A DNA stretch of 20,034 bases, from positions 75,480 through 95,513 of the forward strand of contig BFEA01000602.1 in the NCBI GenBank assembly GCA_003427395.1, in the 5' to 3' direction. The stretch comes from Chara braunii. Lineage: Eukaryota; Streptophyta; Charophyceae; Charales; Characeae. Below, piece by piece: positions 9,621 through 17,819 of the stretch (its first letter is position 1; every line of letters starts with the position of its first letter). The notes below the pieces were generated by a model. That model was given only the letters and a program-made list of their open reading frames with translations, was not told the DNA's origin and ran no database searches. A program made the translations under genes and the position numbers.

Positions 9621-9860
9621 GTGGTATTAGTAAACAGACATATTTCAAGAGGGACTACTCCATCTCCTTCAAAGAATGGACTAAAGTGGACCAGGGCGTG
9701 CCGTTGCGATCTCCTGCAGATTTCCCGGACCGGTTCCCTCCCCACCAGCTTTCCTTGGTGGATATGCAGTGGTACAGTGTAGAATAGATCGCTGAGAGAC
9801 ATAGGGGCCATTATGGAAGAGGCACCAGCGAGACCAACAGAAGCCAATGATTGCTCTAGA

Positions 9861-9960
9861 GACACATGCAGTAACTGACAGCCCACAACTGAGAGGAGCA
9901 ACCAGGGGCAGACACATGCATTAACCGACAGCCCGCAACTGAGAGGAGCAACCAGGGGCA
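9861..9960 (+). repeat. 50-bp tandem duplication in LINE 3' UTR
   Basis: Units 9861-9910 and 9911-9960 are directly adjacent and differ at only three of 50 positions (G/T, T/C and A/G). Both start GACACATGCA and end AACCAGGGGCA. Tandem duplications are common in LINE 3' UTRs. Confidence 0.95.
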
Positions 9961-10202
9961 GAATGGGCTTACAAAAGCCACACAGAAAAAACTTAGCTGC
10001 AACAGGCTCACTCAGGCAGGGGTGAGGGGTGGTATATCCTTCCCGACGGAAACAATCAATGCCGCTCACTCGGGCCTCTCAACCTTAATGGGGAGGAGCG
10101 TGGAGTGGGTTATTCTTGTACTCTTCATTGACTTGCCGGGGGAATAGGAACCAGACTGTTGCTCCCCAGAATGGCAAGAGCCAGAACCTCTCTTCTGATT
10201 GG

Positions 10203-10238
<36 letters not shown>
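10203..10238 (+). repeat. poly-A tail of the nested LINE fragment
   Basis: Thirty-six A bases follow the 3' UTR and directly precede resumed coding of the old LINE. The tract is uninterrupted. Confidence 0.85.
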
Positions 10239-10240
<2 letters not shown>

Positions 10241-11406
10241 ACGAGGGATCAGTCCTGCTCTCCTTATTCTCAATTAATCACAAATACCGGCTCACTGAAA
10301 GTCAAACTAAGGAAACCGAATGGCTCAATGCTGACCAAGTATTCAAGATCAGAGTTCTTAAATACAAAGCCCACTGAATGGCTTTCAAACCATCATGTGC
10401 AATCAACAAATTGACTCTAGATCCCATTTATTGGTCATGGACCGTCCCCATGGGGAAATGTAGAAAGAGCACTGAGTCTCGCAATATTCACTCGTTGACA
10501 GTTAGATCAACGTACCGCATGTTGAGGCCTACACTGAAACTGAAAGATAGAATAGAAACCAGGTGGATGAAACAGCTAAATGTAAGCAAGGATGATCTGA
10601 GACGTATTAAGTGGTTAAAAACTATTAAGATTAAACCGACAAAAATCGCCTCCCTACAGTGGCAAATTGACCATCGATGCCTTCCCACGAATAATTGGCT
10701 AATAGACAGGACCTCGCTGGAAGAGAAGGGTATCGCTCTACCTTGGTGCAAGCTATGCTCCTCTGCATTCCCATCTAGGACCATTCCGAAAACCATCGAG
10801 CACATCTTTCTTCAATGCCCAGGAGCAGTTTGGTTATGGCGATGGTGGGATAGGATTTGGAGTTCCTTTAATACCCCCTTGAATTGGCCTTGGGACTGGC
10901 GAGCTCTGTTATGCGAGACATGGTCTCCAGATCAATTAGATGATTTCTCCCGAAACCTATTTATAACCGGCAAAAGAGTCATTCTCTGAGCCCTCTAGCA
11001 ACGCCGCTGTACTTTTGAAAGGGAGGGTGCCAGGCTGGATGGTCCAGACTTTACGGAGTCGATTAAACTGCAGGTGCAAACTGTTATCACAGCTCAAGGA
11101 GACAAAGCAAAATAAAAAATTCAATTTCTGTCGTATAAAAAAAAAATCTAACAACACATCCAATTATTCAGTGGCGCTTGGTTCAAAGGATCTCAAGGAG
11201 GTAAGATTGGACAGATCAAAGAGAGTGGGGTGAGGAGAGAGAACAGAGAAGAGCATAGCAAAGAAATTAAAAAAAAACACCGCCTGATATTCCATGATTG
11301 GACAAATGTGGATCCAACATTACCACTTCGCCCTCTATCAGAGTTCCCAGCCTCCTCATTATCCCTGGTCCCCATGAGTTGGTTTGGATACGAAAGAGGA
11401 GAATAA
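10239..11406 (+). pseudogene. LINE ORF2 C-terminal part: zf-RVT-type finger and tail
   Basis: Frame 1 carries the end of the old LINE's ORF2. LQWQIDHRCLPTNNWLIDR (about 10654-10710) is followed by a zinc-finger pattern with Cys codons at 10747 and 10756, His at 10801 and Cys at 10816, matching the zf-RVT layout C-x2-C, H-x4-C. The reading ends with FHDWTNVDPTLPLRPL and SWFGYERGE before TAA at 11404. In-frame stops lie at 10375 (TGA), 10987 (TGA), 10996 (TAG), 11113 (TAA) and 11149 (TAA), yet the phase is kept throughout, so decay was by point changes rather than indels. Two of the stops fall where a Trp would be expected (the ILxALxQRRC region). The finger is thought to assist template RNA binding. 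Confidence 0.85.
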
Positions 11407-12171
11407 TGGTATTTGTATGTTGTAACCAGCTAGATAACATTGTTGGTTCCGGCGACCATACAAGGCTGAAGAGGCTGATTACAAAATATGTGGTGGGCTT
11501 GAAGGGTAGTAAAGCTATAAAATGGGCTGTTTTCAGGGTGACAGGGGAATTTGAAGTAAAGTCAGGGAGTCTGGAAAGATTGGTCATAGTCAATGCCCAG
11601 GCTCTAACTTTCTACACAGAATCCCCATCCGAAAGAGTCTTCTTATCCTCAGATGCGCCAGAAACGTCATCAGCAGTATTTCATGAGGCAACTTGTATTT
11701 CAAGGGACGCTGGAACCGCTTTCCAACAGGATATCTGCATGATTATGTCAGATTGGGCTATAGGAGGTAGTGCTGCTAGTAATACCACGGGCATCTGGCG
11801 GCCAGTTTCTGGCTGAAGAGGAAGTACTCCTGCATACTTCCTGTTTTTGAACCATGTATCAGTAATACTTGTATGAGGGACGCTGGTCCCGTTTTCCAGC
11901 AGGTGCAGCTCCCCACCAATAGACCGGAGCCAGTAGCTGAGCTGTTCTGCTAGTGGGACTTCGGCCCTGGAAGTTGGCCCGAGACACACGACTCCTAGTA
12001 CTTCAGTATGATACGTCTTCCCTGTATGTTGTTCACATAATTCATTATTCATTATATATTTGAGGGTTTGCGTTTCCACATGTAACTTCGTTTTGGTTAC
12101 CGTTATGTGAGCGGCGGCGAAAGTGTTTGTTGATACGTCACGGGCGCAGAACGGGTGCTGCCATATTCACG

Positions 12172-12173
<2 letters not shown>
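11407..12173. other. non-coding stretch after the LINE, with a short spaced repeat
   Basis: No poly-A tail follows the ORF2 stop, so the LINE 3' end is lost or unrecognised. A frame-0 reading of 172 codons (11298-11816) overlaps the end of ORF2 in another phase. It resembles nothing I know and may be chance. A related word pair occurs at 11691-11739 and 11867-11910 (both ACTTGTAT, AGGGACGCTGG, TTTCCA-CAGG). A perfect hairpin with arms AGGAAGTA/TACTTCCT lies at 11819-11842, followed by GTTTTT. At 11947-11968 there is a word resembling the end of the 136-240 repeat family (CTGCTAGTGGGACTTCGGCC). Confidence 0.4.
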
Positions 12174-12238
<65 letters not shown>

Positions 12239-12245
12239 ACACACA
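12174..12245. repeat. (CA)n microsatellite
   Basis: About 36 CA dinucleotides, interrupted once by CAGA near 12231. The apparent His/Thr-rich reading frames here are artefacts of the repeat. Confidence 0.97.
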
Positions 12246-12621
12246 TGTCCATCATTTGCAGTGCAAGGGTGTACTTGTACGCACACTGACGTGCCTATCA
12301 GACGATTGACGAACGCTGCACCTCGCGGAAAGGAGGGGAATGGATTCTCATCCGTCCAGTGATACCTCTTGTGAATGGGACTGAGGTACAAAGGACTGTC
12401 ATATGGATGTCTCAATGTCTGACAGGGCACGTGCAACGTACATGCTTATGGGGCAATCAGCAGCAAGTCACTAACATTCACTAGGACAGCTTACGCAGAC
12501 CTGTCCCATAGTCTCCCGGACTGGGCATCCTTCGACACGGCACCCACCACATGCGCCTTTCTCGCAGCCCCTTTCCTCAAATCTGCCTTCCTTTGTTATA
12601 TACTCCCCAAGTCTCACTCCA
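12246..12621. other. intergenic sequence, nothing recognised
   Basis: Mixed-composition sequence between the (CA)n tract and the decayed Ser/Pro-rich frame. I see no gene, RNA or clear repeat. Confidence 0.4.
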
Positions 12622-13186
12622 ATGGGCGCAGCGTGTACTGGCTCTTCACTGCACAATGGGGTTGCAACGACGCTGTTTCCATTGAGCATTGGAAGTACTT
12701 CGGCCGCCATGGATACTTTCTCCACACATAGGACGGTTTCCTTCTCATTATGCTGCATCCACAGTGCCTGTAATCGGTGTTCCTGCTTCAGAACCTACGC
12801 AGCCTGGCCTTAAAACAGCCGGACGTCGACCTTGTAAGCCTAGACAACGCGTACCTGCCACCGCTGCTGCGGCCTCTGGCCCGTCCATCCACGGTACTGC
12901 TGCAGGTCGAGGTTGGAAGTCGGCGCCGGAATAAAAGAGAAAACAATCTGTTGCAAACGATGGTGTAGGGGGAAATGTTGTAGGTTCACCACTGCATCCG
13001 ACCGTACCTGTTTTGTCAGCATTTGCTCAATCTTCACCGCGAATCTCTACGTCTGCTTCTTTCCGTCTTCCGCTCCCTCCACATCCTGTGGCGACGACTC
13101 CTGCCTCTGTGCCTTCATTGCCCACATCATGTCCACCTGGTGTGGCTGTTGGGGCATGGCTGCAGCTCACGGCATCGGACACATAA
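12622..13186 (+). pseudogene. decayed Ser/Pro/Ala-rich reading frame, unrecognised
   Basis: Protein-like composition starts in frame 1 at 12622 (MGAACTGSSLHNGVATTLF) and passes to frame 2 near 12745, where it continues to a TAA at 13184 with one interrupting TAA at 12932. The frame-2 part holds a basic patch, KTAGRRPCKPRQR (about 12809-12847), that faintly resembles an AT-hook. It continues into an Ala-rich run and, after the stop, a Ser/Pro-rich tail ending GAWLQLTASDT. The bias towards Pro, Ser, Ala and Gly in a single phase over 160 codons suggests former coding, perhaps the linker or tail of a nuclear or transposon protein. I do not recognise a family. Chance bias from CT-rich DNA remains possible. 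The last codons and following DNA are repeated downstream at 13414. Confidence 0.35.
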
Positions 13187-13521
13187 TGTAAGCTTAGGGT
13201 GTGTATTTTTTTCGGCTAACTGAAGGACTGTCAAACGAAGCATCTAGCCTACCCCAGCCAACAGATTGCACTATTCAGTGTTGATCACAGACGGGGGGAC
13301 GAGAGGGATATCACGCATCTACCTTACCCCACCGTCCAGATTGCAACAGTCAGTAAGGGATGGACATTGCAATAGCTAGTACGGCCAGTAACTATACGGC
13401 AGGCTGATAATCAGGCATGGCTGCAGCTCACGGCATGAGACACATAATCTAACGGCGTGTATTTTCCACTACCTGACGGACTGTCAATCCATGCATCTAG
13501 CCTACACCACCGACCAGAATC
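13153..13521 (+). repeat. decayed direct repeats, two long copies and one partial
   Basis: Copies at 13153-13279 and 13414-13521 both run GGCATGGCTGCAGCTCACGG, GACACATAAT, GTGTATTTT, GGACTGTCAA, GCATCTAGCCTAC and a CCAGA/CAGATT end. A partial third copy, GCATCTACCTTACCCCACCG with following AGATTGCA, lies at 13315-13353. Offset between the two main copies is 261 bp. The first copy includes the stop codon of the decayed frame ending at 13186. Confidence 0.8.
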
Positions 13522-13533
13522 TGAGCTTATGTT

Positions 13534-13536
<3 letters not shown>

Positions 13537-13597
<61 letters not shown>

Positions 13598-13598
13598 N

Positions 13599-13671
<73 letters not shown>
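13537..13671. repeat. (TC)n microsatellite
   Basis: About 67 TC dinucleotides with one undetermined base at 13598. The N inside the tract suggests an assembly join, so its true length is uncertain. The long Ser/Leu reading frames across it are repeat artefacts. Confidence 0.97.
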
Positions 13672-13673
<2 letters not shown>

Positions 13674-13737
13674 GCGTGTGTGAGAGTGTGCACTTCACTC
13701 ATGATGTCTACTCAGATATCCCTCAGTCTTTGCCGAA

Positions 13738-13860
13738 ACTCTGTCTGCCTGTCTGTCTGCATGTCAACCTCAAATCAGTGTGCCTGTCTGTGTGTCAGAC
13801 TGTCTGTCTGTGTGTCTCTGGGTTTGTGTGTCTCTGCGTATGACTGTCCGGCTGTATGTC
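13738..13860. repeat. degenerate TGTC-rich simple sequence
   Basis: Interrupted runs of CTGTCTGT and TGTGTGTC words follow the (TC)n tract. They look like a decayed tetranucleotide repeat related to slippage at the neighbouring microsatellite. Confidence 0.75.
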
Positions 13861-14087
13861 CACCATTCTGTCTCTCAAAATGTATGTCTCCCCGACCTAC
13901 TTACTGTTCCAAACTCTGTTCATCATGGTGTACATGTCAGTCGTCTGTCGTGGGTATCGTGGGCATCCAGGTGTTTATGCCCATGCTGTACATGTGTGAC
14001 ACGGGTCGTGGCCCAAAGTGCAGATATTCCACTAAGTCTTCGAATTGGCCTATTGCCTGTCCTGGGTGCTGTTGCGGAAGTGCTGTC

Positions 14088-14182
14088 ATGGACTCCAAAG
14101 ATGGTCTCTCCGGTACAAACACATGTATTGAGTATACTCCATGCATGTGTTTGTAGCGGAGAGACCATCTCCGGAGTTCCAT
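14088..14182. repeat. 95-bp foldback hairpin with about 38-bp arms
   Basis: The left arm 14088-14125 starts ATGGACTCC and ends AAACACATG. The right arm 14144-14182 starts CATGTGTTTGT and ends GGAGTTCCAT. They are near-perfect reverse complements (three mismatches and one single-base gap by eye) around an 18-base loop. A transcript would form a stem of about 35 paired bases, the size range of a miRNA-precursor-like or siRNA-producing hairpin. It could equally be a small foldback transposon (MITE). I see no clear flanking target-site duplication. Confidence 0.85.
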
Positions 14183-15007
14183 AGTACGTAATTTTGAGAA
14201 ATATGTTTGCCATTCATCAAGGTCCACCTCTACTTGAAATCGGGTGTGTATACCAATGGTTAAGGGGTGTACGAACTGACATTTGGTACATGGTACTGAC
14301 ATTTTGTAGATGGTATAACTCCCAACGCCAATGAACTACGCAGTTTGAAGATGATATATGAATGGGATAGCCTAAGGCTTCCAAAAGTTAGAAAGAGAAC
14401 AATGAAATATAAATAAAAGAAAACATAGGAACTGTGGGAGTAACCTCAGCAGGCTTCTCCCCTGAACATCAAAAGGAACTCTGTTCATTGGACATTCACA
14501 GAAAAACCCATTGTATTGTTTTCTTTTGTGCTTGTTATTCACTGTACGCCCTTGTTGAACCAGCGGTGATAGTCTGCTTGACACCTCCGATCGGTATTAG
14601 CAGGGTCCTTGGCCAACACGGGTGTGAGTGTGAGTGTGAGTTGGTTGTGTGCGGTGTGCGGGAGAGTGTTGGCCTTGGGCACTACCGTTTGCCTCGGTCT
14701 TTGCGTTAGCCGGACCCGCACCGGCGGCCCCACCCGATCCTTGACCACCATGGTTGGGGTGGGGGGCAACATGCATCCCCTCTGATGGCTGGAGGGAGAC
14801 AACAAAGCTATGTTCACGGGGGTCCCCTGTATACGCCTTAGGAAGTTAGGAGTAGTGGTAAGTAGGTAGTGAAGGTGAATTGAAAGAATTTGAAAGATGA
14901 TGAAAGATTGAGAGAAGAATATACTGTTATGATCCTGGCCAATTTCAAAGTACACATTCATCAGAAAGTACAATGCCGTCCAATTGCAAAAAGAAATGAA
15001 TGAACTT
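14183..15007. other. intergenic sequence, nothing recognised
   Basis: No gene or RNA seen. Minor features are a GTGTGAGTGTGAGTGTGAG run near 14621-14639 and a G-rich patch (GGTTGGGGTGGGGGG) at 14752-14766. The only long reading frames (a - strand frame of 191 codons, 14539-15114) run into the purine tract and lack a recognisable domain. Confidence 0.5.
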
Positions 15008-15068
15008 GAGAGGAGAGAGAGGGAAAGAAGGAGAAGAAGAAGAAGAAGAAAGAAAGAAGAAGAAGATG
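15008..15068. repeat. GA/GAA purine tract
   Basis: About 60 bases of almost pure A and G on the + strand, grading from GAGA words to GAAGAAGAA words. Glu/Arg- or Phe/Leu-rich reading frames across it are artefacts. Confidence 0.9.
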
Positions 15069-16134
15069 ATGTACACCAGCATAGACCAATGATAATGCTC
15101 TTCTTCTTCGCCAACCACTCTCCTCCTCCTTATGTCCTCCCCTCTTATTCAATCAAGAAACTATAATAATCATAATGTTGAATGGCTGAACCAGAATCAA
15201 TGTCAGAATCCCTCTTCTACTGCAGGTATCACATGAGGTCCACCATATCAATGGCCACCCTTCTTCCTCCTTGTGATGGCTATGGCGGACTGCTAGGGCC
15301 TTGCACTGATGTGCAAAGGACAACTCAAAGCGGCTATGGCTGCTCCAGCTCAGGCCTTCTTGGTGTAGCTCTACCCCTGCTGGGGCCTTCTTGCTGCAGC
15401 GCCCACCAAGGTGATGAAGATGGCAACCACCATAGCCAGGTAAGTACCTATGGCGCTCCTCCCTCCTAGTCCTGGTCTTCTTCATTCCTCCTGTCCTTGC
15501 TCCTTCCCAGCAGCGCAGCTGATGCTAGCGCTGCTCCAGCCAGCGCTCCAACCAGTGTGTCGCCAAACTTGCACACCGACAATGAGGAGGAGCACCTTGC
15601 TCCTCCTCAAGATATAGCGGCCTGCTTGCCTCTTGGCGAGTGACTTCCTAGACCGCGCGGCCTCCAATCAGCCAATACCTCCTCCCTTTCGGAGGGAAAC
15701 ATCATTGTAGACTCTGATATTGCCCGTACAGGCCCTTGACTCACACTGGTTGGACTGGTACCCACCTAGACCTAGCCTACCTGCTACTCGGTGTGGTACC
15801 GGCCTACCTGCTACTTCAGTGTTTTCCGCTGCTCTAAGAGTGGCGGGCCTCTTTCCCACCACTTGAGTGTTTTCCCCGCTGCAACCCTCAATGTCACGGC
15901 CACAGGTAAGTACTGGCCCTTCGGGCCTTCCGAACAACCAAGTGCCCTTGCGGGTCACACACACACTCAAGCTGACAAGCACTCGGACAGGCATGCAGAC
16001 CAGCAAGCATGCACCCACACAGACTTAGAAAACTCTGCAACAAGGGGGGAACTCAGTGAGGCATACATTCCATGAGCAAAACTCTGAAATCAGCTGTCTC
16101 TCAGTCCGTGTTGGCAGGTCATTCCAATAGCGTA

Positions 16135-16136
<2 letters not shown>
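15069..16136. other. intergenic sequence, nothing recognised
   Basis: Contains small local duplications, such as CCTACCTGCTACT twice near 15777-15815 and AGTGTTTTCC twice near 15818-15875, and CT-rich words. I see no gene, tRNA or transposon domain. Confidence 0.45.

Positions 16137-16165
<29 letters not shown>
16137..16165 (+). repeat. poly-A tract (29 bases)
   Basis: Twenty-nine A bases directly abut copy B of the structured repeat. It may be the tail of a + strand retroelement to the left, or the poly-T end of a - strand unit that includes copy B. I found no matching target-site duplication by eye. Confidence 0.8.
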
Positions 16166-16166
<1 letters not shown>

Positions 16167-16168
<2 letters not shown>

Positions 16169-16268
16169 TGCAGAAATGGCGTTCAGTTTCCTTAACTGCA
16201 CATCTCCACAAAAACATCCAGATCAAGGCGCTGAGGAAACACAACGCTGCTCGTGGGACTTGGTCCCC
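16167..16268 (-). repeat. structured interspersed repeat, copy B
   Basis: Reverse complement of this segment aligns with 136-236 over its whole length, sharing GTTTTTGTGGAGATGTG-type, AAGGAAACTGAAC-type and CCATTTCTGCAC words. Copy B begins directly after the A29 tract, so on its own (-) strand the repeat is followed by poly-T. Confidence 0.6.
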
Positions 16269-16329
16269 TCCCACTCACATAATAAGGTGGGTTAAAAAAC
16301 AAAAAACAAAAGAAGCCACATTGGACCCC

Positions 16330-16452
16330 GCAGGGGCCAAGTCCCAGTAGCCCCATTGACATTCCTCAACCCCATTTCTGCACACCCCACAAAACACGAC
16401 CACATTCAGGCGTTGAGGAATCGCAATGCTGCTACTGGGACTCGGCCCCTGC
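16330..16452 (-). repeat. structured repeat copy C, a 41-bp-arm palindrome
   Basis: Arms 16330-16370 and 16412-16452 are reverse complements at about 36 of 41 positions, both running from GCAGGGGCC to TTCCTCAAC, with a 41-base spacer. The right arm plus spacer, on the - strand, matches the left part of copy A (136-210). Only this copy has the second full arm. Confidence 0.85.
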
Positions 16453-17055
16453 AGCGAAAATGACCCTGCCTCCTATTCGGGCGAAGAAGGTTTTGCTGGG
16501 GAGGCCTCCTCATGTCATGAGCCGCATACGTAACATATCGGGGAATGCATCTCTCATGGCCTAAACAGAAAGATGTGGAAATTGCTCAAGGACAGTCGAT
16601 AACCACACGAATGCAGACAAGTGACTGTCACACACCCGCGCGCTTCACGGTTCTGACACTGAAACCAAGGCCTGTCCGTCAGACTTCCCATGTATTCTGT
16701 ACAACAGAGTGCCACACCGCCGTCGCGCCATCGTCACACTGTGGTAGCTGCCTACACTACAACGTGCAGGTGGGACCGAGCCCCCGGTTGACATTACCAA
16801 CCTCTTTCGCTATTTGCTATTTTGGGCAGGACTTCTGGGTTAGTCACCCTGCTTCACCCTGAATAGAACGCATGGTCGTCACTCCTGTATTTGGCCCAGT
16901 CCGCCCATGTACGGCCATAATGATCCGGCGTTCTAATGGGGGAAGGAGGCAGCCGTGCGGTCCTGCTCAAACAAGACGGGACTCTTACATCGCTGCCGTC
17001 GATAGTCGGAATCGACGGTCAAAACCTCGCAGCCCTATACCTAGGGTATAGTGGG
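16453..17055. other. intergenic sequence, nothing recognised
   Basis: Mixed-composition sequence without recognisable gene or RNA. A small perfect palindrome with CTATACC/GGTATAG arms lies at 17035-17051, just before the 33-bp tandem repeat. Confidence 0.45.
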
Positions 17056-17162
17056 TTGCCGCGCCTGTGTCAAGGTGGCACGAAAGTTTTGCCGCGCCTG
17101 TGTCAAGGTGGCACGAAAGTTTTGTCACGTCTGTGTCAAGGTGGCACAAAATTTTTGCCGCG
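17056..17162. repeat. 33-bp tandem repeat, 3.2 copies
   Basis: Units at 17056-17088, 17089-17121 and 17122-17154 plus a partial TTGCCGCG at 17155. The first two are identical; the third has five or six changes. Because the unit is a multiple of three, a + strand frame from 16936 reads an 11-residue repeat (LPRLCQGGTKV) and the - strand a matching CHLDTGA repeat. Neither frame resembles a protein I know. Confidence 0.95.
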
Positions 17163-17426
17163 GGCAACCACTCCAAATTCGCAGCCCTAAGGCTGCAATA
17201 TAGGGGCTCATAGACGCTCCTGGGGCGCGTAAATTCCCCGTCGGAGGAAAATTTCGTTCCACCTATCCTTGGGGATGAAAACGAAAAAAAAAAGTGAACA
17301 CATATCCTTGGGAATCCTTGGGGCGTCCTCGGGCTACAGCAATTTGGTGGCATTCCCCAAGGGACCTCCCAAGGTCCCTTGGAGATCAAGGATCCGCGAT
17401 AATCGGAGCGGCGAGGGCACCCGTCG
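17163..17426. other. intergenic sequence, short hairpins only
   Basis: Contains a perfect GCAGCC/GGCTGC hairpin near 17182-17197 and several CCTTGGG words in both orientations between 17270 and 17390, including GGGACCTCCCAAGGTCCC. No gene recognised. Confidence 0.4.
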
Positions 17427-17819
17427 TTGGCAAGAAATTTTCGTCGGCTGGTCCAGTGGAGTTCCTACCGGGCAGCACACGAACATCTTGGGTCTTCAAC
17501 GTTCGGCTTCCAGGAACCTTATGCCAACGGTAACCATTGGTGGCCGACCACCCCCCGCGGACGTCATCGACCAGTGTTCTCCCTCGCAGTGCGTGCCGTC
17601 AAACGGAAAGGGGCTGAACGGTCGGCAAATTTGAATATTACAGTCGACTACCCTTGCTCCGATTGCCCACTGTATTCTGCGACGAAAAACGTTACAAGGC
17701 ATTTGTCCCATGCTGCGGTCTGCCGTTTGCAGCCCTCTTCGTCATCGTTTGCTGAAGGTGTACTGTCGTCGTCTAGCTACTACCCTTCCCCACTTGCCTT
17801 TCATGGCCGACGTCTTTAG
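17427..17819 (+). pseudogene. reading frame with BED-like zinc finger, possible hAT transposase fragment
   Basis: A 130-codon frame-0 stretch contains YPCSDCPLYSATKNVTRHLS followed by HAAVC. Cys codons lie at 17655 and 17664, His at 17700 and 17709, and Cys at 17721. C-x2-C, then a hydrophobic and Arg-His-Leu helix, then a terminal His or Cys is the layout of BED-type fingers at the N-terminus of plant hAT transposases. A Ser/Pro-rich linker (PSSSSFAEG) follows, as is usual there. No catalytic hAT domain is visible, so this is at most an N-terminal fragment. The alternative is chance spacing of Cys and His in GC-rich DNA. The following linker region is duplicated at 18050-18160. Confidence 0.35.

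Larger units (their letters stand above)
9621..10238 (+). mobile_element. 5'-truncated second LINE copy, C-terminus, 3' UTR and poly-A
   Basis: Frame 2 at about 9646-9785 reads a LINE ORF2 tail with FKEWTKVDQGVPLRSP and SLVDMQWYSVE, ending in TAG at 9785. The old LINE has its own counterpart at about 11284-11406 (FHDWTNVDPTLPLRPL, SLVPMSWFGYERGE), so two different C-termini exist in the window. The rest, 9788-10202, is a 3' UTR with a 50-bp duplication, followed by a 36-base poly-A. Afterwards the old LINE continues. The 5' boundary is approximate. Severe 5' truncation is the normal outcome of LINE insertion. The sequence differs enough from the old LINE to be another family. Confidence 0.65.
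245..11406 (+). mobile_element. degenerate L1-like LINE, split by two nested insertions
   Basis: The element carries, in order, a DUF4283-like region and zinc knuckle (ORF1), an endonuclease with QETH, GDFN and DH motifs, a reverse transcriptase and a zf-RVT-type finger (ORF2). Its body is about 7.1 kb after subtracting the insert at 6064-9521 with one 13-bp duplication copy, and the insert at about 9621-10238. It is dead: stops or frameshifts occur in every segment and the RT lacks block C. I see no clear 5' boundary, no poly-A tail after the ORF2 stop at 11404 and no target-site duplication of its own, so both ends are approximate. Confidence 0.85.

Noticed and set aside
9488-10069. 193-codon - strand reading frame
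   Set aside because: It runs antisense across the insertion boundary at 9521, the old LINE, the second LINE fragment and the 50-bp duplication. It has no domain and is explained as a shadow.
11819-11848. bacterial-type terminator (hairpin followed by GTTTTT)
   Set aside because: The context is eukaryotic and no upstream gene ends there; treated as a simple hairpin.
11681-12079. 132-codon - strand frame
   Set aside because: No domain or homologue recognised. It spans the spaced direct repeat, and its length is not surprising for chance in six frames of 20 kb.
13491-14156. 221-codon + strand frame across the (TC)n tract
   Set aside because: Most of it is Ser/Leu from the dinucleotide repeat and it includes an N; not a gene.
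14539-15114. 191-codon - strand frame
   Set aside because: Its N-terminal part is translation of the GA/GAA tract and the rest shows no domain.
17056-17162. CRISPR-like array
   Set aside because: The 33-bp units are directly adjacent with no spacers; it is an ordinary tandem repeat.
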